Of a DNA stretch of 64,000 nt, positions 44,261-53,556 are shown piece after piece; position 1 is the stretch's first letter, and each line of letters opens with the position of its first letter. Origin of the DNA: Amycolatopsis sp. WQ 127309 (GTDB lineage: Bacteria; Actinomycetota; Actinomycetes; Mycobacteriales; Pseudonocardiaceae); the NCBI RefSeq assembly GCF_023023025.1, contig NZ_CP095481.1, positions 3,472,001 through 3,536,000 on the forward strand, read 5' to 3'. Both the position numbers and the translations under genes were made by a program. The notes under the pieces are model-generated. The model saw only the letters and a program-made list of their open reading frames with translations, was not told where the DNA came from and did no database searches.

Positions 44261-47119
44261 TCAGTCGATCGGCGGTTCGCCCGGGTCGAGCTCGAGCAGG
44301 GCGCCGTCGGCGACCAGTTCCTCGATCGACGCCGGGAGCAGGTACGCCGACCCGCCGCCGGGCTGGTTGAACCACGGGATCGCGACGCCCGCGAGCGTCT
44401 CCAGCGGCCGCTGCACCCGGTACACGTGGTACGGGCGGTTGATCCACTCCGGCACCAGCGACCGCTCGGCGAACGGCGTGCCCGCCGCGTACGTCAGGTT
44501 GCCGTTCGGGCCGCCGAAGCGGTCCAGTTCGCTGCCCGCGGGCAGCTCGCGCAGCTCCTTGCCGCGGAACAGCGTCAGCGGCGGCTCCCCGGACATCGGC
44601 CCGATCGGCCACTGCTGGTTACCGCCACCACCGCCGCCGTTGACAGCCCCGCGGACCGGCTCCGGACGACCCTGGCCGGGCGGGACCAGCGGGGCGCCCT
44701 GGGGCACCGGCGCCAGGACCGTCGGCGCGGCCTGCGGCGGCTCACGGCGCGGCGGGGCCGGGGCCGGGGGCGGCGGTCCGGCCTGCTGCTGCGCCAGTGG
44801 CGGCGGACCACCCGGGCCGGCGGCGACCGGCGCGGGCGGGCCGGGCTGACGCACCGGCGTCGGCGGCTCGTCGTCTTCGAGGTCGCCGAACAGCTCGTCG
44901 GCGCTGGTGAACGCCGTCTGCTCCTGCAGCGGCACCGGCTCGGGTTTGCGGACCGGGTACGAGCCGGTCGCGATCTCCGGCGACAGCGTCGCCACGACCC
45001 GCTGCGGCACGGGTTCCGGCTCAGGCTCGGGTTCCGGTTCGGGCTCCGGCGCGGGTGGCTCCTCGGCGACCACGTGGCCCTCCGGGTGGAGCAGCAGCTT
45101 GCCGAGCATGAACGCGGCCGCGTCCTCGGCGTCGCCGAACACCGCGGGGTTGCTGAGCTTGCCGTCGTACCAGCCGACGCGCCAGCCGTCGTCGACCTGC
45201 TCGACGCTCCAGCCGTGCTCGGCGGGCTCGCCCAGCTTGTAGCTGCTCTCCGGGACGTCCAGTTCGTCCAGTTTGGACTGCAGCCCGGCCAGCACCGGGT
45301 GGTCCGGCGTCTCGCGGCGCAGCGCGCGCCGGCCCGAGCGAGGGGCGGCGGGCTCGGCCTGAGCAGGCGCCTGGACGGCCGGCTGGGGTGCCGGCGGTTC
45401 CGGCACCGGCAGCACGCCGGGCACCTCGGGCTGGGTGATCATGGTCGGCGGGCCGGGGTCGAACGCGGCCGCGTGCGCCGGCTCGTCCTCCCGCCGCGGC
45501 TGGCCGGGCTCGAACGCGGCCCGCGCCGGCTCGTCGTCGTGGGAGACGTCCTGGGCATCGTGGTCGTCGAACCCGTCGTCGTCCCGCACCGGCGGCTGGA
45601 AGACGGTCCGCCCCGCGGCATCCTGAGCAGGCTCGAAGGCGGCGTGCGCCGGTTCGTCGGCGGCCGGCTCCTCGTCGTGGCGGCCCTGCGGGAAGCCGTG
45701 CGGGTCTGCCGGCTCCGGCTGACCGGCGTCGAACGCGACGCCGTCGTGCGCCGGCTCCTCCTGCCCGATCGGCTGGTCGGGGACGTACTCCGCGGTCTCC
45801 TCGAGGTCCGGCACCCGGCCGGGCTCCGGCGTTGTGCCGTTCGTCCCGGCGGCGTGCCCGGCCGGCTCGTAGTGGCCGTCTTCGGTGTACTGGTCGTCCT
45901 CGGCGAAGCGGTCGTCGAACTCCTGGTCGTCGTAGCCGTCTTCGGTGTACTCGGCCTCTTCGGTGTACTCCTGCTGCGGTGCGCCCGCGGCGGGGTACGC
46001 CTCGTCCTCGTAGTGCTCCTCGGCCGGGGTCTCGGGCTCCGCCGTGTGCGTCAGGAGCGGCGGCTCGACCTGCGCGGGCGGCTCCTGGTGCTGCTGCGGC
46101 GGCGCCACGGGCGGCACCGGCAGGGCCGGGGGAGCCTGCGCGGCCATGGCCGCCTGCGGCGGGCCCGCGGGGGCCTGCTGCTGCGGCGGCCCCTGCTGTT
46201 GCTGCTGCGGCGGGGGCGGGCCCTGCGGCGGCGGCCCGGCGGGACGCTGCTGCGGGTTGCCCCGGGTCAGGTACGCCCCGGCGGCCTGCAGCGTCGGCTC
46301 GTCGACCGGCGGCAGCTTGAAGCCGACGGCGCGGACGTGCTCGACCAGGTCCGGCTCCGGCGAGACGCCGTACTTGCGCAGGTAGAAGTTGACGGCGGCG
46401 GGCCAGATCCACTGGCCGTCGCTGTGGAACGCGACCGGGACGGTCGCCTCGGGCGTCTGCGCCAGCCGGTCGATGTCGTACCCGCGCTCGGTGACGACCA
46501 GGGGGGCCCGGTCGAGGTACTCGAGCATCCGGTCCTGCTCGTCGACCTCGAGGTCGGGCCGGTTGATCACCGGTCGGCCTGCCGGGCCGATCGTGTCGAA
46601 GATCCGGGCGATCCGGAAGTGCGGCCCCGGCTGCTCCGGGCCGAGCCCGGACATCCGCCGGATCAGCCACTCGGGCACGTTCTCCTCCGTGCGGGGGAAC
46701 ATGCGCAGTTCGTCCGAATAGGCCTGTGGGGGCGGCGCGAGGTTCCACACGGGTTCGTCGCGGTTGTACTCGAGGTTGTAGCTGGACGGGTGGTCCAGCT
46801 GGTACCGCGCGTTGAACCAGGTACCCCGGCCGTCGCGGTACATCCCACCGCGCAACCGCCCGAAGAGGGTCGCGATGTCGTGGGTGGCGAGCCATTCGTG
46901 CACCGAGCCGTCCTCGGTGACGATCTCGCCGGTCAGCTCGTGGTACCTCCCGACGGCTCGGTACTCCGCGCTGACCTTGCGCCAGTCGCGGGGGGCGGCG
47001 CGCAGCAGTGCCAGCCCGATCTGCTTGACCAGGGTGTCCTGCTCCGTCGCGTTCAGCTGCGTCGTCGGTTGTGCCACGGGGACATTTTGACTGTTCGCGC
47101 GCGCGAGTGCACCCCGCAT
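44261..47119 (-). CDS. Polymorphic protein with C-terminal TNT (NAD+ glycohydrolase) toxin domain
   Basis: 952 residues from ATG 47119 (GTG at 47080 is the likely alternative). The C-terminal 111 residues carry the tuberculosis-necrotizing-toxin pattern: SELDRFGGPNGNLTYAAGTPF (Arg867), RPYHVYRVQRPL (His898), PWFNQPGGGSAYLLP (Gln919), all three catalytic positions kept, so an active NAD(P)+ glycohydrolase is predicted. The N-terminus (about 20-140: ATEQDTLVKQIGLALLRAAPRDWRKVSAEYR...MYRDGRGTWFNARYQLDHPSSYNLEY) resembles YezG-type immunity domains. A second WIWPAAVNFYLRKYGV module and a third about 640-720, separated by long Pro/Gln/Glu-rich linkers, fill the middle. No signal peptide. Confidence 0.88.
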   Translation of the reverse strand: MRGALARANSQNVPVAQPTTQLNATEQDTLVKQIGLALLRAAPRDWRKVSAEYRAVGRYHELTGEIVTEDGSVHEWLATHDIATLFGRLRGGMYRDGRGTWFNARYQLDHPSSYNLEYNRDEPVWNLAPPPQAYSDELRMFPRTEENVPEWLIRRMSGLGPEQPGPHFRIARIFDTIGPAGRPVINRPDLEVDEQDRMLEYLDRAPLVVTERGYDIDRLAQTPEATVPVAFHSDGQWIWPAAVNFYLRKYGVSPEPDLVEHVRAVGFKLPPVDEPTLQAAGAYLTRGNPQQRPAGPPPQGPPPPQQQQQGPPQQQAPAGPPQAAMAAQAPPALPVPPVAPPQQHQEPPAQVEPPLLTHTAEPETPAEEHYEDEAYPAAGAPQQEYTEEAEYTEDGYDDQEFDDRFAEDDQYTEDGHYEPAGHAAGTNGTTPEPGRVPDLEETAEYVPDQPIGQEEPAHDGVAFDAGQPEPADPHGFPQGRHDEEPAADEPAHAAFEPAQDAAGRTVFQPPVRDDDGFDDHDAQDVSHDDEPARAAFEPGQPRREDEPAHAAAFDPGPPTMITQPEVPGVLPVPEPPAPQPAVQAPAQAEPAAPRSGRRALRRETPDHPVLAGLQSKLDELDVPESSYKLGEPAEHGWSVEQVDDGWRVGWYDGKLSNPAVFGDAEDAAAFMLGKLLLHPEGHVVAEEPPAPEPEPEPEPEPEPVPQRVVATLSPEIATGSYPVRKPEPVPLQEQTAFTSADELFGDLEDDEPPTPVRQPGPPAPVAAGPGGPPPLAQQQAGPPPPAPAPPRREPPQAAPTVLAPVPQGAPLVPPGQGRPEPVRGAVNGGGGGGNQQWPIGPMSGEPPLTLFRGKELRELPAGSELDRFGGPNGNLTYAAGTPFAERSLVPEWINRPYHVYRVQRPLETLAGVAIPWFNQPGGGSAYLLPASIEELVADGALLELDPGEPPID

Positions 47120-47307
47120 GTGGGTTTTGCCGCTCGACGGGTCAGCCGCACACGCCCTGACCTCGCGTGATGCGACGTGCCATAGATCACAGGTTGGTCG
47201 CGGACAAGATCACGGAGGGCCGCTCCGGGAGTGGCGATGAGTTTACGGGCTGCGACCGCGTACGCCTGGAAGCGACGCGCGGGCGCCCCTTTGCCAGAAT
47301 GGGCGTT

Positions 47308-48165
47308 GTGACGGCGAAGATTCTCGACGGCAAAGCCACCAAGAACGCCATTTTCGCGGAGCTCGAGCCGCGCGTCGCGGCGCTGGCCGCGAAGGGGGTG
47401 ACGGTCGGCCTGGGCACCGTCCTGGTGGGAGACGACCCGGGCTCGCACTCGTACGTGCGGATGAAGCACGCCGACAGCGGCAAGATCGGCGTCAACTCGA
47501 TCCGCCGCGACCTGCCGGCCGACATCACCCAGGAGAAGCTCGAGGCCGTCGTCGACGACCTCAACGCCGACCCGGCCTGTCACGGCTACATCGTCCAGCT
47601 GCCGCTGCCGAAGCACCTCGACGCCAACCGCGTCCTCGAGCGCATCGACCCGGAGAAGGACGCCGACGGCCTCGCCCCGGTCAGCCTCGGCCGGCTGGTG
47701 CTCGGCCAGCGCGGCGCCTTGCCGTGCACGCCGTACGGGATCATCGAGCTGCTCACGCGCCACGGCGTCGAGCTGAACGGCGCGCGCGTCACCGTCGTCG
47801 GCCGCGGCATCACCGTCGGCCGCACGCTGGGCCTGCTGCTGACCCGCCGCAGCGAGAACGCCACCGTCACCTTGTGCCACACCGGTACTCGCGACCTCGC
47901 GGCCGAGGTCCGCCGCGCGGACATCGTGGTCGCCGCGGCCGGCGTGCCGGGGATCATCACGCCGGACATGGTCGCCCCGGGCGCCGCGGTGCTCGACGTC
48001 GGCGTGTCCCACGTGGACGGCAAGCTCACCGGCGATGTTCACCCGGACGTGGCCGAGGTCGCGGCCTGGATCTCGCCGAACCCCGGCGGCGTCGGCCCGA
48101 TGACCCGGGCGATGCTGGTGAGCAACGTCGTCGAAGCGGCGGAGCGCTCGGCCCAGGCCCGATGA
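47308..48165 (+). CDS. folD: Bifunctional methylene-THF dehydrogenase / methenyl-THF cyclohydrolase
   Basis: 285 residues from GTG 47308 (ATG 47299 is in frame upstream). Makes 10-formyl-THF for purN and purH. Catalytic Lys in [54 protein letters not shown] loop [35 protein letters not shown] at the end. Stop overlaps the DUF3017 start in ATGA. Divergent from the TNT-protein gene. Confidence 0.96.
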   Translation: MTAKILDGKATKNAIFAELEPRVAALAAKGVTVGLGTVLVGDDPGSHSYVRMKHADSGKIGVNSIRRDLPADITQEKLEAVVDDLNADPACHGYIVQLPLPKHLDANRVLERIDPEKDADGLAPVSLGRLVLGQRGALPCTPYGIIELLTRHGVELNGARVTVVGRGITVGRTLGLLLTRRSENATVTLCHTGTRDLAAEVRRADIVVAAAGVPGIITPDMVAPGAAVLDVGVSHVDGKLTGDVHPDVAEVAAWISPNPGGVGPMTRAMLVSNVVEAAERSAQAR

Positions 48166-48485
48166 CCATGACCGACGACCGGCGGGACCAGCGGGACCGC
48201 CGGCCACGGCAGGCGCGGTTCACGCAGCTGCCGTTCGCGGCGGTCCTGGTGGTCGTGGCGGTCGCCGCCCTGCGGATCTTCCAGTACCACTGGCGCGAGG
48301 GCGCGGCGCTGATCGGCGCCGCGCTCCTCGTCGCCGCGGTGCTGCGGGCGGTGCTGTCGACGGAGAAGGCCGGGCTGCTGGCGATCCGCGGCAAGGTCGT
48401 CGACATCGTCACCTACGTGGGCCTGGCCGCCTTGATCCTGTTCGTGGCGCTGACGATCATCGGCGGCCCGCTCAGCTCCTCTTAG
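48162..48485 (+). CDS. DUF3017 membrane protein
   Basis: 107 residues from ATG 48162, coupled to folD by ATGA. A basic N-terminus ([14 protein letters not shown]) and three spans ([55 protein letters not shown]) with the conserved segment [17 protein letters not shown]. The folD-DUF3017 pair is common in actinobacteria; function unknown. Its stop overlaps the stop of the convergent MFS gene by 4 bp. Confidence 0.88.
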   Translation: MTMTDDRRDQRDRRPRQARFTQLPFAAVLVVVAVAALRIFQYHWREGAALIGAALLVAAVLRAVLSTEKAGLLAIRGKVVDIVTYVGLAALILFVALTIIGGPLSSS

Positions 48486-49669
48486 GACGCCATCGCGAGT
48501 TCGCGCTCACGTCGTTCGACGCGGGCTTCGCGACGGTCCAATGTGCCCGAGACGATGGCCAGCGAGAGGCCGAAGACGGCCAGCAGCGCGCCGACCCAGT
48601 TGGGGGCGACGAGGCCGAGGCCGCCGGCGATGACCAGGCCGCCGAGGTAGGCCCCGATCGAGTTGGCGATGTTGAACGCCGACTGGACCGCCGCCGAGAC
48701 CAGCGACGGCGTGCCGCCGGCCTTCTCCATGATCCGGGCCTGCATCATCGGGCCGATCATGAACCCGGCGACGCCGACGAAGAAGATCGTGATCGCGGCG
48801 CCGACCTTGCCCTGCGCGGTGATGGTGAAGATGCCCAGCACGCAGGCCAGCGCGAGCAGCGCGGCGTACAGACCCGGCATCAGGGCCTTGTCGGCCAGCC
48901 GGCCGCCGAGCAGATTGCCGATCGTCATGCCGACGCCGGCCAGGGACAGCAGCAGCGTGACGTTCGACGGCGAGTAGCCGGCGACGTCGGTCAGCATCGG
49001 CGTGATGTAGCTCAGGCAGGCGAACACGCCGCCCAGCCCGAACGTGACGATCGCCAGCGCCAGGTGCACCTGCGGCCGCTTGAACGCGCTGAGCTCGGTG
49101 CGCAGCGACGCTTCGGCGGGCTTGCCCTGGTGCGGCACCAGCTTGGCGATGGCGGCCGCGGCGACCAGGCCGATCACGGCGACGACGCCGAAGGTGGCGC
49201 GCCAGCCGACCTGCTGGCCGAGCAGCGTGCCCAGCGGCACGCCGATGACGTTCGCCAGGGTCAGCCCGAGGAACATCATCGAGACGGCCTTGGCTCGCTG
49301 GCCGGGGCCGACGAGGCCGGACGCGACGACCGCCCCGGCGCCGAAGAACGCGCCGTGGGGCAGGCCGGCGAGGAACCGGAACGCGACGCCGAACTCCTGG
49401 TTCGGCGAGAGCGCGAAGAGGGCGTTGCCCAGCGTGAACAGGCCCATCATGGCCAGCAGCATGGTCTTGCGCGGCAATCGGACCGCGGCTGCCGTGAGCA
49501 GCGGGGCGCCGACGACGACGCCGAGGGCGTATCCGGAGATGAGGTAGCCGGCGGTCGGGATGTCGACGCCGAAGTCGGCGGCCGTCTGGGGCAGCACGCC
49601 CATCATGACGAACTCGGTGGTCCCGATGCCGAAGGCTCCGATGGCGAGCGCGAGCAGCGCGACGGGCAC
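48482..49669 (-). CDS. MFS transporter, AraJ/arabinose-efflux type
   Basis: 395 residues from GTG 49669 with GGAG upstream. Twelve spans; begins MPVALLALAIGAFGIGTTEFVMMGVLPQTAADFGVDIPTAGYLISGYALGVVVGAPLLT, the typical drug/sugar efflux N-terminus, and keeps the loop motif AAVRLPRKTML. Exports an unknown compound, often drugs or sugars. Same strand as the ArsR gene upstream; a CCCGATATCGGG palindrome lies in its leader. Confidence 0.92.
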   Translation of the reverse strand: MPVALLALAIGAFGIGTTEFVMMGVLPQTAADFGVDIPTAGYLISGYALGVVVGAPLLTAAAVRLPRKTMLLAMMGLFTLGNALFALSPNQEFGVAFRFLAGLPHGAFFGAGAVVASGLVGPGQRAKAVSMMFLGLTLANVIGVPLGTLLGQQVGWRATFGVVAVIGLVAAAAIAKLVPHQGKPAEASLRTELSAFKRPQVHLALAIVTFGLGGVFACLSYITPMLTDVAGYSPSNVTLLLSLAGVGMTIGNLLGGRLADKALMPGLYAALLALACVLGIFTITAQGKVGAAITIFFVGVAGFMIGPMMQARIMEKAGGTPSLVSAAVQSAFNIANSIGAYLGGLVIAGGLGLVAPNWVGALLAVFGLSLAIVSGTLDRREARVERRERELAMAS

Positions 49670-49864
49670 GGCACTCCTTCCAAGGTGAGAAATCGATTAC
49701 CCGGACGATCTTGGATCTGCTTCTGGATCGGTTCAGTCCGGGGGCAAAAAGGAAGACAGCTACCCGGCACCGACGCCGTGAGCTGCCCTACGCACAGTCC
49801 AACCGACGAGGGGGGTCGTTGTCATCCCGATATCGGGTGACGATCCACACCCGGGACGCGCGGG
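49670..49864. promoter_or_regulatory. Leader of the MFS gene with a 12 bp palindrome
   Basis: Between the ArsR stop (49865) and the MFS start (49669). CCCGATATCGGG at 49826-49837 is a perfect dyad and a candidate operator. An AT-richer stretch (GAAATCGATTACC) near 49689 may be the promoter. Confidence 0.45.
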
Positions 49865-50188
49865 TCAGCGAGGCGCGGCGAGGACGCCGTCCAGCAGGCC
49901 CGGGAACAGGGCGTCAAGATCCTTGCGGCGCAACGAGTTGAACCGGGTCGTGCCTTCCTGGCGGCTGGCGACGACGCCGGCCTGACGCAGGATGCCCAGG
50001 TGGTGCGTGAGTGTGGACTTCGTCACCGAGACGGCCAGCGCACCGCACGAGACCTCGCGCTCCGACGCCGCCAGCTGGCGGACGATCGCCAGGCGCACGG
50101 GGTCGGCGAGCGCGCGGAGCGTGCCCTCGACGGTCATCTCGTCCTGCCCGGGGTGGACGAGCGGCGTCAGCGTGACGGACTTGGCCAT
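49865..50188 (-). CDS. ArsR-family transcriptional regulator
   Basis: 107 residues from ATG 50188. Winged helix signature TLRALADPVRLAIVRQLAASEREVSCGALAVSVTKSTLTHHLGILRQAGVVASRQEGTTRFNSLRRKDLDALFPGLLDGVL. Metal-binding CVC is absent (one Cys in EVSCGALA), so a non-metal signal is likely. Divergent from the second MFS gene, with repeated boxes between them; probably represses that exporter and itself. Confidence 0.9.
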   Translation of the reverse strand: MAKSVTLTPLVHPGQDEMTVEGTLRALADPVRLAIVRQLAASEREVSCGALAVSVTKSTLTHHLGILRQAGVVASRQEGTTRFNSLRRKDLDALFPGLLDGVLAAPR

Positions 50189-50198
50189 GGGTCCATAG

Positions 50199-50265
50199 TA
50201 CGACGCCGGTCGAAATTGTCGCCACCGCGTAGTACGGTGGCCATCGAACTACGACGTTCGTCGAA
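50199..50265. promoter_or_regulatory. ArsR operator region: direct repeats and dyad in divergent promoter
   Basis: TACGACGCCGGTCGAA at 50199-50214 is repeated as TACGACGTTCGTCGAA at 50250-50265 (13 of 16 identical). The second copy holds the dyad CGACG-TT-CGTCG. Between them lies an inverted repeat CCACCG-N7-CGGTGG at 50222-50240. Together these cover the ArsR and MFS promoters and are the likely binding site of the adjacent regulator. Confidence 0.65.
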
Positions 50266-50297
50266 CCAATCGCCTGCTTCGCTTGGGGGGCTCCACC

Positions 50298-51476
50298 ATG
50301 TCCGCACCCTCGCCCTCGAGGATCTCCGTGCTCGCCTTCGGCGCGTTCGGCGTCGGGACCAGCGGCTACATCGTCGCCGGGCTGCTGCCCGCGCTGACCG
50401 GCGAGCTGCACGTCTCCGCCACCGCCGCGGCGCAGCTGGTGACCGCGTTCGCCATCGCCTACGCGATCGGCTCGCCGCTGTTCGCCGCCGTCACCGGCAC
50501 CTGGGAACGCCGCACGCTCCTGGTCGCCGCGCTCGTCGTCACCGCGGCCGGCAACCTGTTCGCCGCGCTCGCGCCCGGCTACGGCACGCTCCTGGTCGCC
50601 CGGGTGGTGACCGCGATCGGTGCCGCGGTGTTCACGCCGGCGGCCAGTGCCGTCGCGGCCGAGCTGACCAGCCCCGAACGCCGGGGCCGCGCGATCGCGC
50701 TCGTGTTCGGCGGCCTGACCGTCGCGCTCATCTTCGGCGTGCCGCTGGGCAGCCTCATTTCGCAGCACCTCGGCTACCGGACGGCGTTCGCGCTGGTCGC
50801 CGCGTTCTCCCTGGCGAGTGCGCTGGCCGTGCGGCTGGCGCTGCCGTCGGTCGCCGCGCCGCCGCGGGTCACCCTGGCCGAGCGGTTCGCCGCCGGCCGC
50901 GACCCGCGCGTGCTCGTCATGCTGGCCGTGACGGTCCTCGGGTGCCTCGCCGCGTTCATGGTCTACACGTTCGTGTCCCCGCTACTGGCCGCGACCGCGG
51001 GCGTCCACGGCACGGCGGTCACTGTGCTGCTCTTCTGCTACGGCGTCGGCGGGGCGGTCGGCAACTTCGCCGGTGGCCGGGCGGCCGACCGCTGGGGTTC
51101 CCGCGCGCCGCTGCTCGTCGTGACGGCCGGGATCACCGTCGTGCTGGCGCTCCTGCCGATCGCGACGACGACGCCGATCGCGGCCGGCGTCACGCTGTTC
51201 GTGTGGGGCGTGGCGACGTGGTCGTTCAGCCCGCCGGTGCAGCACCGCCTGATCGAGCTGGCCCCGGGCCACGCGGGCCTGGTGCTCTCGCTCAACGCGT
51301 CGGCGATCTACCTGGGCGTCGGCCTGTCGGGCGTCGTCGGCGGCGCGGTCCTCGACTCCGCCGGCCCGCTGGTGCTGCCCGAGGTCGCCGCCGCGCTGAC
51401 GCTCGTCGCGCTGCTGCTCGTCAGCATGGCGTGGGGCCGGGTCCGGGAACGCCGTGAAGAGGTCGCGGTCGGTTAG
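50298..51476 (+). CDS. MFS transporter, drug/sugar efflux type
   Basis: 392 residues from ATG 50298 (GGGGGG 7-8 nt upstream). Twelve spans; starts MSAPSPSRISVLAFGAFGVGTSGYIVAGLLPALTGELHVSATAAAQLVTAFAIAYAIGSPLFAAVTGTWERRTLLV. The AraJ-like signature resembles that of the MFS protein at 48482, so the two exporters flank ArsR, one same-strand, one divergent. Substrate unknown. Confidence 0.92.
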   Translation: MSAPSPSRISVLAFGAFGVGTSGYIVAGLLPALTGELHVSATAAAQLVTAFAIAYAIGSPLFAAVTGTWERRTLLVAALVVTAAGNLFAALAPGYGTLLVARVVTAIGAAVFTPAASAVAAELTSPERRGRAIALVFGGLTVALIFGVPLGSLISQHLGYRTAFALVAAFSLASALAVRLALPSVAAPPRVTLAERFAAGRDPRVLVMLAVTVLGCLAAFMVYTFVSPLLAATAGVHGTAVTVLLFCYGVGGAVGNFAGGRAADRWGSRAPLLVVTAGITVVLALLPIATTTPIAAGVTLFVWGVATWSFSPPVQHRLIELAPGHAGLVLSLNASAIYLGVGLSGVVGGAVLDSAGPLVLPEVAAALTLVALLLVSMAWGRVRERREEVAVG

Positions 51477-51524
51477 CCGACGGGACCGCGCCGGTCCACT
51501 TCGGACAGTGCGTCGCGCCGGTGG

Positions 51525-52118
51525 TTACGCGGGTGAGACGGGTTCGGCCGCGGCGGCCTTGGCGGCCTTCTTGAACGCGCGGACCTGGGCGAGCGACTGG
51601 GCGTTGGTGACGTCCGCGATGGACCGGTGGGACCCGCGGTCGCCGTAGGCGCCGGCCGCTTCGCGCCAGCCCTTCGGGGCGACGCCGCGCTGCTTGCCGA
51701 GGAGGGCGAGGAAGATCTTCGCCTTCTGCTCGCCGAAACCGGGCAGCGCGCGCAGCCGCTTCAGGACCTCGGGACCGTCGGGCTTCGGGCGTCCGGCGGT
51801 CCAGAGCCCTTCCGCGTGGCCGTCGTAGTTCTCGATGATGTGCTCGGCGAGCGCGTGGACGCGGCGCGCCATGGAGCCGCCGTAGCGGTGGATGGCGGGC
51901 GGCACGACGCACATCTCGACGAAGGTCTGGACGTCGGTCGCGGCGATCTTGGCGATGTCGAAGCCGTCCATCCGGTCGGCGATCTTCCGCGGGCCGGCGA
52001 ACGCGTGCTCCATGGGGTACTGCTGGTCCAGGAGCATGCCGACGAGCAGGGCGAAGGGATCGTCGTTGAGCAGCTTGTCGGCCGCGGGGTCGCCGGTCAG
52101 GTGCAGTTCGCGCAGCAT
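51525..52118 (-). CDS. HhH-GPD-type base-excision repair protein
   Basis: 197 residues from ATG 52118. Helix-hairpin-helix GPD fold: DPFALLVGMLLDQQYPMEHAFAGPRKIADRMDGFD, and the HhH motif LRALPGFGEQKAKIFLALLGKQRG. The catalytic Asp is less clear than in Nth/MutY and the Fe-S Cys cluster is absent, as in several actinobacterial uracil/alkyl-adenine-like homologues. Probably recognises a damaged base; no substrate assigned. Confidence 0.85.
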   Translation of the reverse strand: MLRELHLTGDPAADKLLNDDPFALLVGMLLDQQYPMEHAFAGPRKIADRMDGFDIAKIAATDVQTFVEMCVVPPAIHRYGGSMARRVHALAEHIIENYDGHAEGLWTAGRPKPDGPEVLKRLRALPGFGEQKAKIFLALLGKQRGVAPKGWREAAGAYGDRGSHRSIADVTNAQSLAQVRAFKKAAKAAAAEPVSPA

Positions 52119-52182
52119 GTGGCCATTTTGACACAAGCGCCGTCTCCGAACGTGCTCCGTCGCGCGGGTTCGCCCGGGCCGG

Positions 52183-52962
52183 TCAGCGCGTCTTGGAGTA
52201 CCGCGCCGGCGTCACGCCCAGGTAGCGCTTGAAGTGCCGCGTCAGGTGGGCCTGGTCGGTGAACCCGGCGGCCGCGGCGACGTCGGCGGCGGGAGTGCCG
52301 TCGAGCAGCAGCCGCCGCGCGCGGTCGACGCGGCGGCCGGTCAGGTAGCGGTGCGGCGGCAGGCCGAACCGCGCGCCGAAGCAGCGCACGAGGTACGCGG
52401 GGTGCGCGCCGAGCGTGTCCGCCGCTTCGGCGAGCGTCATCGCTTCGGGCAGCTTCGCGTCGAGCAGGTCACGCAGCTCGTCGGCGAGGCCGCGCTTCGG
52501 TTCGTGGGCCGCGGGTCGCCCGAGGTGGGTGCGCAGCCGGTCGGCCACCAGCACGAGCCGGCTTTCGGCCTCGAAGGCGTCACCCGCGTCGGCCAGGGAC
52601 TCGTGCAGCTGGTGGATCCGCGTGCGCAGCAGGCCGTCGGCGAGGCTCGGGCGGTCGACCGCGGCGCCGATCAGGTCCTCGCCCAGCACCGGCGCGTCCA
52701 GGTACAGCACGCGCTTGCGGAAGCCGTGGCTGGTCGCGGCGCGCCCGTCGTGGGCGACGTTCGGCGGCAGCAGCGTCACCGCCGGGCCGAGCGCGCCGTG
52801 GTGGTGGCGGTCGAGGTCGTAGCGGATGACGCCGTCGTCGACGATCAGCAGCGTCCACGTGTCGTGCGTGTGCAGCGGGTAGGCGTGGGTGGTGAACCGC
52901 GCGTGGAAGACCTCGGCGATCCCCGGGACCGCCGGCCGCCAAGCCGAGACGCGCGCCTCCAT
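52183..52962 (-). CDS. AraC-family transcriptional regulator with cupin sensor
   Basis: 259 residues from ATG 52962. N-terminal AraC cupin domain (EVFHARFTTHAYPLHTHDTWTLLIVDDGVIRYDLDRHHH...VTLLPPNVAHDGR) and C-terminal double helix-turn-helix (LAEAADTLGAHPAYLVRCFGARFGLPPHRYLTGRRVDRARRLLLDG... DQAHLTRHFKRYLGVTPARY). Divergent from the DUF2000 gene 50 bp away; an AraC/DUF2000 pair is a common arrangement. Confidence 0.92.
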   Translation of the reverse strand: MEARVSAWRPAVPGIAEVFHARFTTHAYPLHTHDTWTLLIVDDGVIRYDLDRHHHGALGPAVTLLPPNVAHDGRAATSHGFRKRVLYLDAPVLGEDLIGAAVDRPSLADGLLRTRIHQLHESLADAGDAFEAESRLVLVADRLRTHLGRPAAHEPKRGLADELRDLLDAKLPEAMTLAEAADTLGAHPAYLVRCFGARFGLPPHRYLTGRRVDRARRLLLDGTPAADVAAAAGFTDQAHLTRHFKRYLGVTPARYSKTR

Positions 52963-53011
52963 GTCAAGAACGTACAAGACGCGGGCGTCGGCGGCGGGCG
53001 ACGCTTTCCGC

Positions 53012-53425
53012 ATGAGTTCCTTCGACACGAAGATCGCCGTCCTGCTGCGGGACGACCTGGCGTCCTGGCAACGGCTCAACGTCACGGCGTTCCTGGTCAG
53101 CGGCATCGCGCACGTCACGCCCGAGCTGATGGGCGAGCCCTACGAAGACGCCGACGGCACGGCCTACCTGCCGATGTTCGGCCAGCCGGTGCTGGTCTTC
53201 GCCGGCACCGGGGACGTCCTGACCGCGGCGCACGGCCGCGCGCTCGGCCGCGGCCTGCGCATCTCGATCTTCACCGACGAGCTGTTCCACACGGGCAACG
53301 ACGACGACAACCGCGCCGCGGTCCGCGCGGTGCCGGGGGAGAAGCTCGCGCTGGCGGGCCTCGCGGTGCACGGCCCGAAGAACGCCGTCGACAAGATCCT
53401 CAAGGGCGCGTCGCTGCACCGCTGA
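53012..53425 (+). CDS. DUF2000 protein
   Basis: 137 residues from ATG 53012. DUF2000 signature: KIAVLLRDDLASWQRLNVTAFLVSGIAHVTPELMGEPYEDADGTAYLPMFGQPVLVFAG, an all alpha/beta PTH2-like fold. No catalytic residue known. Divergent from AraC at 52962 and probably under its control. Confidence 0.88.
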   Translation: MSSFDTKIAVLLRDDLASWQRLNVTAFLVSGIAHVTPELMGEPYEDADGTAYLPMFGQPVLVFAGTGDVLTAAHGRALGRGLRISIFTDELFHTGNDDDNRAAVRAVPGEKLALAGLAVHGPKNAVDKILKGASLHR

Positions 53426-53556
53426 CCGGGACCCCGGAAACGGTTGCACGGCCCGGCGAAAAGTGGCGAACCGCGCAAACCCGGGGCGCGGCTCGCGACC
53501 GGTGCCATTATCGCCGTCAGAGCCGCGGGAGGCGGCCCTGACTGGGGAGGTAGTCC

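Noticed and set aside
43667..47170. 1167-codon plus-strand frame across the TNT-protein gene
   Set aside because: Shadow; the minus-strand protein carries clear TNT motifs.
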